From: Ryuthela nishihirai
Taxonomy: Eukaryota; Arthropoda; Arachnida; Araneae; Heptathelidae
Direction of reading: 5' to 3'
DNA length: 64,000 nt
Assembly: GCA_038380435.1 (NCBI GenBank)
Contig: JAWZYU010000120.1
Location: forward strand, 434,001 to 498,000
The notes beneath the pieces were generated by a model. It searched no databases. It was not told the origin of the DNA and saw only the letters and a list, made by a program, of their open reading frames with translations. The first letter of the stretch is position 1. The number at the start of each line of letters is the position of its first letter. The position numbers were made by a program, and so were the translations under genes. Positions 43,200 through 54,142 of this stretch are shown one piece after another.

Positions 43200-45010
43200 A
43201 ATCGCTACCTATTTCTTTAATCCGACATTGAATACAGCGAAATTTTTTAACAATTCTATTCCTTCTGACCGAAACAATACTACTTTATGCTAACGCACTG
43301 TAATATATGAGTGTCATTCTCTTTAATCCATTTTTCAACAAAGGGTTTGCATCTAACGTATTGAATCCGACTTTGCACTACGGCGGATTTTTATGAAGTC
43401 AGTTCCTCGTAAACATAGGAAAGCGAAAGATGAAAGAAATGCACAACTGGAAACAAAGCTACATAGTATAATCTGCTTTTTCGGTAATACGACCTTCAAT
43501 AAAACGAAATTTTAAAAAATCCTTTCCTTCTAAAAGAAACAATCGGAAATCAATCGAATCTATCCCAGGAAATCAAAACAGCTGAGAATGACAATTTTTC
43601 TCGCTAATCCGACTTACGTTCTACTACTAGAACTACAAGAAACTACAAGAAAAAATGCAAGTTAACTACAAGAAAAAATGCATAATTCTACTCTAAATGC
43701 ATAATTCTTCTCGATAATGTGACGAAATGAAACGAATATTTAAAAGATACTTTATTTCTGAAAGAAACAATCTGAAATCCATCAAATGTATTACAAGAAA
43801 TCAAAACAACCGCTATTGTCTAATTAATAAATTTCTATTCCATTCTGTACGTTCTAGATCATGCATAAACATCTAAAAAAATGCTCAATACTTTTACTTT
43901 GTTTTGGTAATCACGTTTTGAAAAAAAGTCAAATTTTTCCCACATGGCCGTCTTCTAACCCTCAACTAGAAGATAAGCTGCCCTTCAAGGGCATTCATCC
44001 TCTTTATCAATATGACACGGGAATAGGGGGTTGCTATAGACTCAACGTTCCTGGAGCGAGTTAGGTAATTAAAAATAATTAGGTCATGCATTCTCAAATA
44101 AAAGGAACGACTACAGGAAACGAAAATGTATAAGGCTACTAGTATTCTCAATAATTCGGCCAAAAATGAAACGAATGTTAAGAAAATCTTTTATTTCCAA
44201 AAGAAAGAATCGGAAACAAATCAGTTGTATTACAGGAAATCAAAACAGACTATATTATTCTTGCTAATCTGACTTTCGATACAACGGAATTTTGCATTTC
44301 TGTTCCATTCTGTTCGTTCCATGTAAAACGATCTTGAAAAGAAAATACGCTCTACAGAAAATGAAACTATATAAGGCTATTAGTATTCTCATTAAGCCAG
44401 CATTAAATAAAAGCATATTTTGGAGGTTCTTTTAATCTGACAGACACAGTCGGAAATAGAAAAGCATGTACAAGCGAACGGTAATAGTTACGAATATATT
44501 TATCTGTTTCTTCTAAACGGTCAAAAGAAAACAATCTGCATAAGAATGTGTTCTCACTAATCCTACATTGAATAAAAGGAAAGATCCTCTCTAAACTAAT
44601 TAATCGAATATCAAAGGAATGTCTTTGAACACTTAGGTTCAGCAAGCATCAAATGAAATAAATTAAAACTACAAGTGCTCTCACTACTACGTCATTCAAT
44701 AAAATCATCTTTTATTTTTGTTTTCTTCTTACGAACGAAACAAACAGCCAACGAAAGGTAAAACAGCCGATATTTACATGTATTTCAGCTAATCCGTGAT
44801 TAATGATGCATTTGTATCTATTCTCTATAATACGACTTTGATTAAAACATATTAACTGGATATTGTTAATCGAAGGAACCCAGGAAAGAATAAGTTCAGG
44901 GCCACATCACCATTTATTCTATCTGGTCGAATATTCATTTAAGCTCTTACATCTACTCTCTCTATTCTGATATTTGAATACATTGAATATGTTTGGAAAC
45001 TCCTTTGAAT
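43200..45010 (+). repeat. Degenerate tandem satellite, about 120 bp unit (plus orientation)
   Basis: The unit marker (TAATCCGAC...CAATAAAACGAA) recurs near 43,218, 43,364, 43,482, 43,603, 43,711, 44,151, 44,263, 44,391, 44,556, 44,683, 44,788 and 44,825. Most spacings are 105-165 bp. Between markers lies TTTATTTCTGAAAGAAACAA and ACAGGAAATCAAAACAG. A dispersed repeat (43,870-44,080) interrupts it. Confidence 0.7.
43870..44080 (+). repeat. Unclassified dispersed repeat, copy 2
   Basis: Shares ATATGACACGGGAATAGGGG and GGAGCGAGTTAGGTAATTAA with 31,492-31,620. It accounts for a gap in satellite periodicity, so it inserted into the array. Confidence 0.6.
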
Positions 45011-45715
45011 GAACTATCTGAAATGAAAGTTTAAACAGTACATGAACGATAATTTTTATTCTCTTTGAACTGAATTTGATTGAAACGAATTTTATTTACC
45101 GCGGCAAATTATCTGAACGATATTACACTTATTTTACCCTTATTCTATTTTTAAAAAATTTTGAATCTGTTATTTCTATTCAGATATCTCATTGGAATCG
45201 ATATTTTTAAAGCATATTTTATGATTGGAGCACTCAGAAATCGTATCAAAGCATCACAAGATAGCCGGTGTTTAAACTTGTTCATTCTACTAATTTTTTT
45301 TTTGTTTAAACGATTCTTTTATTATCTAGTCCTTTTAATCGAAACAACCTGAAAGAAAATCGCATTAAAGAAACCAAATTGCAAAGTTCAGTATTCTGCA
45401 ACGTTTCTCAGAGGAGAACAACAAGAGGTAAAAACACGAACTCGGCGAGAGAAAATGCTTTTTTACGACCCCTCACTGAAATAAATATTGTAAGTTATGA
45501 TTTACTATTTTAATATCAGTGTAATGTTAATTATTTTATTTTAACTGATTTTTCCAGTGGCTTTAAAATTGTGGAATATTCAGTACGTTGAATTAATATG
45601 TGACATGTAACAACTGTTGCTTTTGCCTGCATGTTGGTTGCTGGAAGTCCTTTCGCGATTTAGCGCCAAATATAACGTTTAAGTAAGAGCAGAAAAACAT
45701 TTCTCTATGATTGTT
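45011..45715. other. AT-rich DNA, decayed satellite
   Basis: No gene. Faint satellite phrases (TTTTATTATCTAG..., AATCGAAACAACCTGAAAG) suggest very old units. Confidence 0.4.
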
Positions 45716-45726
45716 CTCGCGAGAAG

Positions 45727-46115
45727 TTGGGTTGGGTTGTTTTACCTCTGAGCGGCACTTTTTTTCACACCATGGGCTAAATGGCCAGGTCACATGGACC
45801 CCGAAGGCTCAGAGAAGGTTGGGAGAGGGGACCCACTGGAACAGCTGTTGGGAGACAGGATGGTAGCCTCCCGTCAAGGCCATCCAGCATGTTCTTTAAC
45901 GTGCACAGCGTATGGCTCTCCCGCACACAGGGACACGGCTTAACGTCCCATCTGACGGACGGCGGCCTTTCCAAGCTCATCGGTGTCCCCTACTGACCGT
46001 GGGCAGGGCGGGGAATTTTTCGGAGATAAATCTCAACGCTAAACCAGCTAGGACTCGAGCCTGGGAACTATAGATTACGAGTCTGGCGCGCTACCGACTG
46101 AACCACCCCCGCCCC
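45727..46115 (-). mobile_element. SINE family A, full-length copy 2, tRNA-derived head, 11 bp TSD
   Basis: This 389 bp element is bracketed by CTCGCGAGAAG at 45,716-45,726 and 46,116-46,126. On the minus strand it opens with a tRNA-like head: A box GGTTCAGTCGGTAGCGC, anticodon-like loop CTCGTAA, B box GGCTCGAGTCC. A long body (GACGTTAAGCCGTG..., GCACGTTAAAGAACATGC) and a tail TAAAACAACCCAACCC follow. The head is transcribed by Pol III in such families. The CGT anticodon-like triplet hints at tRNA-Thr, not firmly. Confidence 0.8.
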
Positions 46116-46211
46116 CTCGCGAGAAGTAAAAGCTAAATTCATTCGCGTAAACGTTTACCAGTTCGCGAGCAAATTATTCAATGCAAAATATTCAATATTC
46201 AATATTCAATT

Positions 46212-46264
46212 ATATTTGATATTCAAATATTCAATATTCAATTGAATATTTGAATATCAAATAT
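46212..46264. repeat. AT-rich palindrome, 22 bp arms, within TTCAATA repeats
   Basis: Arms 46,212-46,233 and 46,243-46,264 are exact reverse complements with a 9-base spacer. The surrounding ATTCAATATTCAA repeats make slippage likely. Confidence 0.85.
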
Positions 46265-46439
46265 TCAATATTCAAAGCAAAATATTCAATGCAGTGCTCG
46301 ATAATGACGAGTTATGACTACGTGACCCTAACTAAGCCAACAATTCATTGAAACTGATTGTTTTGTAATTCCAATCCTTCTGAACTACAGAATAGGAAAT
46401 CAAATGGTAGTATAGATGATTAAATAAAACCGGAAAATC

Positions 46440-47051
46440 TGACATTTATATATTTTCTCTGTAACCTGACATGCAATAAAACGTTTTTAAGCATTCGAAC
46501 TTTTATTTCTGAAAGGCAGATATAGAAGAAAAACTGCATACTGATTTATAGATAAAAATATATATTTTATTGTGCTGCTTTCTTGCAGTGTATTCGCTTG
46601 ATTTCTTGTTCTGAAGCAAATATTTTTTTATTGAAAGTCGGATTAATGAGACTGCTGATAGAGGTACGGTTTGATTTCCTGTTTGTATTATTTAGATTTC
46701 CTCTCATTTCATTAAGAATAAATACACATCGAAAATAATCCTTTGTACGGAGCTGTTGGATTAGAAAGAACAGATGCAAATGCTTTATTGAAAGTTAAAT
46801 TAGAGAGAATGGAAATAAATTTTTCTGGCAGTTCATCTTTTTTAGTTTCCTGTTACGTCGCTTAGAAAGAACAGATTTAGAAGGAAAATAATTCCTTGTA
46901 CTGAAATATCAATTTCGAAAGACTGCATTTAACGTATAGAAATAAGAGTTTATATAGGCTCTTTAGGTCTCTTTAAATGCATTCCTTTGATTTCCCATAG
47001 TTTCATTCGAAGAAAAAGACTCATAAAATGTTGGTTTTAATGAAAGTCGGA
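46440..47051 (-). repeat. Degenerate 120 bp satellite, mainly inverted orientation
   Basis: One unit near 46,446-46,515 is in the same orientation as the left array. From about 46,560 the markers read as reverse complements (TGAAAGTCGGATTAATGAG at 46,635, TTTGATTTCCTGT at 46,672, TGAAAGTTAAATTAGAGAG at 46,789, TGAAAGTCGGA at 47,041). The array therefore flips direction near 46.5 kb. Confidence 0.6.
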
Positions 47052-47600
47052 CTGTACTATTTGTTGCAGATGTTATGCAACCACGGCAATCCCCGGTTCC
47101 GTCGTTAAGACACTACCAAATTAATGGAAAGCCGTGACTAACTAGAGTCGGGGGCAAGAATGCGCCATATAGACGCACCTCATCCCGACCTCACATGGCA
47201 GCAGTCCTATAGAAGGAAAGCTGACCACCGGAAGAAACCTGAAATATAATCTGTTCCCCGGTTAGTCATGAACAAGGATGTGTAGATCCAAGTTCGCTCG
47301 GCTTCCGGGGTGGAGACTCTTAGTAAGGCCCAGACTTTAAGAAGGGCTCGTGCCTACTAGGCGGGCTCAAACCGTTCGGCAGAGCCCGTGAACTGCTCCA
47401 CAGAGCTTCTTGAGAGTGAGGTCTTAGACACCGTCACCATCCAACCGTCACATCCAACCGGTCGGCGATGTCCTCGACATCGGTTGGTATTGGCTCTGTC
47501 CAACCGGGGACCCAATCCGGTCGGCAAAGCCTTCGACCGGGTTGCTGGGCCCGAAGCCCCCCCTCCACGTCAAGGTGGTCCCCTATCGGGGGGGGGGGGG
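47052..47600 (-). mobile_element. 549 bp non-autonomous retroelement with C-run 5' end, 13 bp TSD
   Basis: GC-rich DNA is inserted in a satellite unit and bracketed by AATGAAAGTCGGA (47,039-47,051 and 47,601-47,613). On the minus strand it begins with C12 and GATAGGGGACCACC, reminiscent of the CCCCC...GGGGACCACC start of the I-clade LINEs here, and ends ATCTGCAACAAATAGTACAG without poly(A). No ORF. It is probably a SINE or an internally deleted LINE. Strand is inferred from the C-run. Confidence 0.6.
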
Positions 47601-47649
47601 AATGAAAGTCGGATTAGAGAGAATTCTGATTGTTCCTATGAAGGTTATT

Positions 47650-47935
47650 CATCGCCCTGCCACGGTCAGTAGGAGACACCGCTGGGCTTGGAAAAGACCG
47701 CCGTCTGTCGGATGGGACGTTAAGCCGTGCCCCCGTGTGTAGGAGAGCTATACCCTGTGCACGTTAAAGAACACTCTGGATGGCCTTGACGGGAGGCTAC
47801 CATCTGTCTCCTATCAGCTGTTCCAGTGGGACCCCTCCCACAACCTTCTCTGAGCCTTCGGGGTCCTTGTGACCTGACCATTTAGCCCATGATGTGCAAA
47901 AAGTGCCGCTCAGAGGAAAAACAACCCTACCCAAC
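47650..47935 (+). mobile_element. SINE family A, copy 3 (5' truncated)
   Basis: The plus-strand copy runs from CGCCCTGCCACGGTCAG to GAGGAAAAACAACCCTACCC and aligns with the body and tail of 45,727-46,010. The tRNA head is missing. Confidence 0.75.
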
Positions 47936-48671
47936 CCTATGAAGGTTGGGCTACCTTATTGCTTTTATACGAATAGGCTTCGAATATTCCTTTAATTCCG
48001 TTTTATTTTTCATTTGAAAGGAGAAAGAATTGAAATATAAAAACTAGTCCTGAATAAATTATGATATCAATAATATATATATATGTATTGGCTGTTGCAA
48101 TTTCCTGCGTGAGATCTGTTGATTTGAGATTTAATTTAATTTTTCATGATCACTATAATTTGTGGTTTTCACTCTGTTATGGGAATCTGTAACATAACTC
48201 TTCACTAATCTCACATGTGAATACTTTCTCGAGTGGAAGTAATGGATTATTAGTGCTCAGAATTTTGCTTCTTTTTTCATTCATTTCAAGATTTTATAAA
48301 CTTTATACGACAAGAAATAGCAAATGCAATGTGAAACATGTATGTCTTTTCGTTGTTGTATTAAATTATAATGATAATGAGTATTAAATAAAAATTTACT
48401 GGGGAGCTAACAGTCCTGAACACACCGTAGTTTTCGCATGTTTATCTTGTTCTAAAAAATTGAAGCCAACAAATCACTAAATACGTAAAACTTCTATCGT
48501 TCACGGAAAAGTATCTTTTAATCAGATTTCAAACTTTATTTCCTGTTATAAATTACCTGAACACAATCAACTATAAATTGTATGACGATATGACATACTG
48601 ATAAATTAAGAAAAACTGATTTTTCTAAAATTATGATTATTTTATTAAATATGTATCTCCATACATACAAA
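47936..48671. other. AT-rich DNA with a dispersed repeat
   Basis: No gene. 48,543-48,630 (ATTACCTGAACACAATCAAC...) is the second copy of the block at 30,461-30,545, in the same orientation. Confidence 0.5.
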
Positions 48672-48719
48672 ATCCTCTTGAAGCCATGGATTATAGAGGC
48701 CCTACCAGACAGTGTAATT

Positions 48720-51480
48720 TTCCTCTCCAGACATGTCTCTTCTGAGCTACAGCAGCTGTACTTGGCCACTGTACATCAATTCTAGCAAGGTTCTCTTTGA
48801 CATTATCTGCCCATCACATTCTAAGTGTCCCCCTTTTTCTGCAACCCTTACGCACACTGTTCATCATCCTGTTTGCCAATCTGCAGCTGCGAATAAGGAC
48901 AATATGACCAAACAAACGCAGTCTCTCGCTTCTCAATATGCTGCTCAAAGGAGGTTGATAACTCCTTCTAAGCTCATCACTATTTATAAAATCAAACCAC
49001 TAATGCCTAAGATAATGCGCAAACATCTAGAATCAAAGGCATCAAGTTTCTTGTTATCCTGCTTACAAAGGGTCCATGTTTCGCTACCATAACTAACCTT
49101 AGAAAGAACCAAACTCTTATACAGCCTAATTTTTGTCTTTAGGTTTACATGTCTATTTCTCCACACTCTCCGTAGATTCTTGAATGTCCCAGCAACAATC
49201 CATAATCTTCTATTTTTCTCATGCCACACATAACCAGTATTTATTACGTAGCTCCCAAGAAAATTAAACTGACACACTTTCTCATAAGTACAGTCATTCA
49301 AAAGCAACTGAAACAGCATCTGCCTGACCAATTTTCATCATTTTAGTTTTTTCTCTCTTTATCATAAACCTACTAACTCTCATCAACAGCCCTAATGAAC
49401 GAATTCATCTCATCAACATCAGTAGCCAACAGAGCCAAATCATCTGCATAATCTAAATCAGAAATTTTTAAATCTCTGGACCATTTAAGGCCAAAATCAT
49501 TCCCTTGCAAAGAATTTTGCATTACCTAATCAATAATCAAACTAAAGAGAAAAGGAGACAAAACGCACCCTTGTTTAACTCCACTAGCACTATTAAACCA
49601 ATCGCTGCAAGACGTACCAACTCTCATACACGACTCAGTGTTATTATAGAGAGCTCATTACACTAACTAATTTATCAGGTATTCCATATGATCTAACAAT
49701 CAACCACAAATTATGTCGATCAACAGAGTCAAAAGCCTTTTTGAAATGTACAAAGCTAGCAACCACAGGTTTCTGAAACTCTAACATTTCCTAAGAATCT
49801 GCGTAAGTGAATATATTTGATCACTACATCCCCTACAACTTCTGAATCCCCACTGTTCATCACGCAGTTGTCCATCAACCAAATTCTTAATTCTATTAAG
49901 CAAAAACCTTTACCTGGAACAGAGAGTATTGTGTTATCTCTGTAGTTATCGCAAGAACTGCGATCACTTTTTTAAAAATAGGGATAGCAATAACTCTAGT
50001 AAAATTTTTAGGAAAAACACGTTTATCATAAAAATATTCAAAATTTCTGTCGGCCATTTTTCAACGCAAGTGTTCCCAGTTCTAAACATTTCAGTGGTGT
50101 TTCCATCGACCCCAGGAGATTTATTCAGTTTTATTTTAGAGAGAGCCGAAACAACTTCTGAATATGATACAAGGCCAACATTAAAGCCATAAAACCATCA
50201 TTAAATGAATAAACTGCTGCAAGCATTAACTGAGGATAGATGGAATAATGCATTTATCCTGATTAAAAACAATGGAAGTAGAAATAATCACATTGTTTAG
50301 AACATCTTTGAAATGCTAAGCTCACCTTGTCATCAGAGAATCCTCTTCACTCACTTAACCATGTTTCTCCCTCAGTCCCTGTGTATCAGTGTACGTATCC
50401 TCTTTCTTCTGACACAAAACATTAACAATCTGGTAACATCCCCTGCTATTTTGCTGTCTAACAGCTTCCTCTGCTTTATCAGCCGAGTTATCAAGCCAAA
50501 GATTCTTATCAGCTGTTAATTGTTCTTTTACACGTTTATTAAAGCTTGTTATAATGTTGTCTGTTACGACTAGTAGGGTGTTGATTCATATTAATCCTTC
50601 ACTTCCTTCCTTCAAAAACAAGTTCCTGGCCTTATCATTCAAATAATTTTGTTTCATCTGTTCCCTTTTATCTAAAAGAGTACTGTTAGTTTTAAGAAAA
50701 TCCTGATCCCATTTATTATAAAGTTCAGCAGTAAGCAAACTACGATTTTCATAATGACCACATAGCTATCATGGTATGCTTTAGCTATAACTGGATCATT
50801 CAGACCTTCAGTGTTAAAGATAATTTTCTTAACCTTAGCAAAACATTTCTTAAACTTCAGTTGCAAGACACTTTTTACCAGGTAATGGTCAGACCCAATT
50901 CTCGCTCCCCTGTATTGTCTGGTATTCCTAATCAAAATAGTCCGTTGGTGAATCCCACGTATATTTATAAATGTCCCGGTGTTTGTAGTATGTATTAGTT
51001 GTTCAGAAACCATTATGTTTACTTACCTGTAGGGGACGTTCTCCATTGCCATTGAAACTATCAATGCCAAAGGGACCTAAAATTCCTGCCCATAGGTCAG
51101 AGTTAGTACCAACCTTAGCAATATCTCCTTTCCTTAGAGAATTCAAAATATCATGTATCTGCCTGTAAAATATTCTTTTCATTCTCATCAGAGACCTTCG
51201 TGAGGGCGTAACAACAGATGACATTCGTCTTTAATTTTTGTTCTAAATTTTGCTTTATAAATTTTTTCATTAATGCAGTCATATCCTGGATATGACTGCA
51301 TTATATTATACCGCCAGTGATGTTCTAGTGAAGAACATCACTGGCGTATCTCTGCTAAGAAGCAAACCGATAAGCCTAGAATATATAGGTGTCCTCACGC
51401 TGGAATTCCTGCGTGAGAACATCAAGAGAATAATCTCAACGTAACGTCCTCACGTTCCATATACTTGCCGAAAGAAAACG
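48720..51480 (-). pseudogene. RTE-type LINE ORF, copy C (fragments)
   Basis: Recognisable pieces on the minus strand are the RT C-terminal region at 48,984-49,331 (FNFLGSYV, YGSETWTLCKQDNKKLD), the YADD region near 49,440, AFDSVDR near 49,730, and the endonuclease at 50,672-51,013 (GSDHYLVKSVLQ). Here the codons around copy A's 2 bp insertion are in frame, which shows the ancestral reading. Multiple shifts and deletions make it nonfunctional. Confidence 0.75.
51271..51346. repeat. Double palindrome (16 bp and 15 bp arms) in LINE copy C
   Basis: Palindrome 1: TAATGCAGTCATATCC (51,271-51,286), T, GGATATGACTGCATTA (51,288-51,303). Palindrome 2: CGCCAGTGATGTTCT (51,312-51,326), AGTGA, AGAACATCACTGGCG (51,332-51,346). 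Between them is TATTATAC. Copy A (near 2,949-2,985) has only the outer arms, directly joined. Confidence 0.95.
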
Positions 51481-52190
51481 ATTAGTAGGATTTTAAAAGG
51501 AAACTAGGTTTATTGAGAAACGTAGGACCAACAATATCAAAAAGCCCCCTGATCGCGGGCATGGGACAAAGACCTGTTCCTTCACCGCTACAGGCTGAAC
51601 TCATCCATGCTACTAGGAACTTCAAGCACCACCATTTAAAGTGGACCTTTTCAAGAGCCATAAGGCTTACCTGAGACACATTACTCCGGTTTAGGATTAG
51701 AGATGCCTAACTAGCTAAGTGAGGGTTCAGGTAGCTGCGATGGCTTATGATCAGGATTATCCACCAGCTGATATAAGGTATCTCGTGCCTCTGTTCACTT
51801 CGGGCTGGCAACCCACAAGCAAACAGAAAACACAGCGGCAGATTCTCTCTCAACAGATGCCCAAAACTGCAGCAAGTCCAGAAGTCATAATCAATCTCAA
51901 AGCCGTAAACCAGTCCAGTCTCGTAGGCATAAAAGGTCATCACCGCGACACTGCGAAGTTCAACACTCCTCAACAGGGCAGAAAGAAAGAAAAAAGTTGT
52001 CGCAGATGATCAGATCAGTAGGGCACACCGGTCTGAGAGGCCTCCACTTCTGTTCCCTTCGAAAAAAGAATATCTCTTTTGAAAGGTATTAACGGTATGC
52101 ACCAAGGGAAGGCGGGATCGGACAATGTGCCAGACCCGGAAGGTTTTATGCGTCATCACTGGGGATTGCTACATAGTTATCCTTCCCGTT

Positions 52191-52560
52191 TGTGCCGAAC
52201 ATTTACTGACCAGAAGCGTTAGTGGAGAAAATTTGCAATACAGGCTAATTTGTGATCCGAACCTGGTAACATCAGAATAACATAGGGAGGATAGTATCGG
52301 TAGCTGTAGTGATGATAATCCAATATTCGGTACTGAAAGCTGTGAAAATATCTTTGATGAAAATATGATTTTCTTAAACCTTGGACGTATCATTAAGATA
52401 CATCCGTGGTATATTATAACTTTCGTCTGGGAATAATTCTCATTGGTGATTGAACGAAAGTCAAATAATTCTATTAAATTAATATATATATTTTGTGGTA
52501 GTTTAACTCTGAAAATTCCAATTAATGGATATTTCAGAAACGGAACAGTTATACAATTAA
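52191..52560. other. No recognised feature
   Basis: AT-rich flank between the LINE 5' end and the SINE fragment. No gene. Confidence 0.4.
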
Positions 52561-52564
52561 AAAA

Positions 52565-52667
52565 AAATTAAATACCCCCTCAAGCAGCTGCTTGCCACAG
52601 AGGTCTGACAGGAGCCTGTCAGTTTATATGCCACAGTAGGAGATCTGAGAGGATGGCAGGACCTCAC
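52565..52667 (-). mobile_element. SINE family B, 3' fragment
   Basis: AAATACCCCCTCAAGCAGC through TGACAGGAGCCTGTCAG to GGCAGGACCTCA aligns with 42,595-42,700. The homology stops where the pogo/Tigger-like end begins. Confidence 0.6.
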
Positions 52668-53229
52668 AGGTAACTTTCATTTAATGCGGGAGATGAGTTC
52701 CGGGAAGACCATCGTTAAACGAATTTCCGTGTAAAACGAGGGGATTTTTTTTTGTTTGTATTTTCGCCTATCTTATTGATCTTTTTTCCTTTTCTTAGTT
52801 TCATAATGGATGGTTTATTTCAACAAAAATAATTATAATTCTCAATATTTATTTAAAGATTACATATATGCATAAATATATATATATAAGTTTGTGATCG
52901 ATTAATTAATTTTACAGTTTATTTCTTAATATGGAGCGAAACTAGCTGATTTGCATTGCTTGCCTCTGTTTTGTGCGTAATGTTTATTTCTAGCATTCCA
53001 TTAACTGGTCACAACATCGTCTTGTGCCATCCAGTCACGAAATATCAATATCGTGCTCCTTCAAATCCATGCGTTTTTTGTGCAGTGAAAGAGCTTCATC
53101 CAAATATTTAAACGCCAACACTATTTCTGTTTCAGATTCTTGTTGTTCTTCAAAAGCATCGTTGGATTCTAAATCCTGAAGTTCATCGTTAGTGAGTGGC
53201 TCACTGTAGAGTTTAATAACTTCGTCCAT
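52668..53229 (-). mobile_element. pogo/Tigger-like DNA transposon fragment
   Basis: CAGGTAACTTTCATTTAATG at 52,667-52,686 resembles a terminal repeat. Upstream on the minus strand is a 64-codon ORF (53,035-53,229) with SEPLTNDELQDLES and an acidic stretch ending in YLDEALSLHKKR, the style of the C-terminal tail of Tigger (CENP-B-like) transposases. The catalytic part is missing. Assignment is by motif style only. Confidence 0.45.
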
Positions 53230-53792
53230 CTTTCAAAGTTACGCTTTCGTATCCTGCTCCACTTTGATATTTCGCTGATGTTGATTAAAAAATCTAACTT
53301 AAATTCTTGTAAATAAACTATTTAGATGGATAAATCCAAGCATGCTTTATCTGAATTATGCAGTAGTGATTTGGAGAACTAAATTGCACAGTGTGATTGG
53401 ACCTCCGCAGCCCATGACTGCTTGATGATGATCGTGTTGTTGTTGATGGTGATGATGATTAATAAATTAAAACTTTGCAGTACTCTAGTAAGTACGAATT
53501 AAAGTTCCATTTAGGAATATCCGAAGTAATTTTCAATAAAATGAACCAAGAAATGCAAGGAAAGAGAAAAAGTGCGTGAAGTGCCATGAAACGAGTGGTA
53601 AAAATGGATGATAAATGCAATCTATGTGATAAGGATAATGCAACTTATAATGTTATTGCTTCTGGCAATAGTATGATTCAAATGTACACCACGTGAGAGG
53701 TATCTATTTCAGTTCGTTACAGGAGCTGTTCTCCCCTTTGAGAATGTCAGTAACCAGTACAGAATCGAAACAAAATCATAAACATATAGTAT
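53230..53792. other. AT-rich DNA, no recognised gene
   Basis: Contains a (GAT)-rich stretch near 53,430-53,460. Nothing else is named. Confidence 0.4.
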
Positions 53793-53822
53793 ACACTGAG
53801 ATGCCAATTTGTTAGGTACACC
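53793..53822 (+). mobile_element. Tc1-like terminal inverted repeat (one end)
   Basis: ACACTGAGATGCCAATTTG and the following TTAGGTACACC resemble the ACACT...TTAGGTACACC termini known from Tc1/mariner elements, and a TA precedes it. No second end or transposase was found nearby. Confidence 0.35.
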
Positions 53823-54142
53823 ACTCCTCGAACATATAAGGTTCATTCAACCAGTAACGGCGGTGGGCCGTATAAATAAGAGAGACCAGCTTTTTGAGTA
53901 TCATTTAGAGTTGGATTCAATTTTCGGAAACAGGAAGGTGCCATCCAGTGGTGAGCGCGTCGCTAATACAACGTAAAGGGGCGGGGTAGAACGCAGTGCA
54001 GGGAGCTTTCCCAGTGAAAGTATCGGCTTACAAAACATTTTCAAGGAGAACTAGAGCAGGCCCTTCCAATTTTAAGTACCGAATTTTAACTTCCTCAGCC
54101 GACAATACTGGAAACATTTATCCTGTTGAGATGAATTGCCGT
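53823..54142. other. No recognised gene
   Basis: Contains GTATAAATAAGAG near 53,870, a TATA-like string, and short ORFs. No support for a transcribed gene. Confidence 0.35.

Larger units (their letters stand above)
48672..52190 (-). mobile_element. RTE-type LINE, copy C (decayed, near full length)
   Basis: This minus-strand copy aligns end to end with copy A: 3' end AGCCATGGATTATAGAGGCC (matching about 308), RT, endonuclease, and a 5' leader to TCCTTCC near 52,186. It carries many small deletions, stops and an unusual 39 bp palindromic insertion at 51,288. It is older than copy A. Confidence 0.8.

Noticed and set aside
46035..46113. A minus-strand tRNA gene (A box, anticodon-like CTCGTAA, B box)
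   Set aside because: It is the head of a 389 bp element with TSDs, and the body recurs at three other places without the head. It is a tRNA-derived SINE, and the acceptor stem does not pair well.
46170..46300. A replication origin or matrix attachment site in the TTCAATA repeats
   Set aside because: AT-richness and a palindrome alone do not support it, and slippage explains the pattern.
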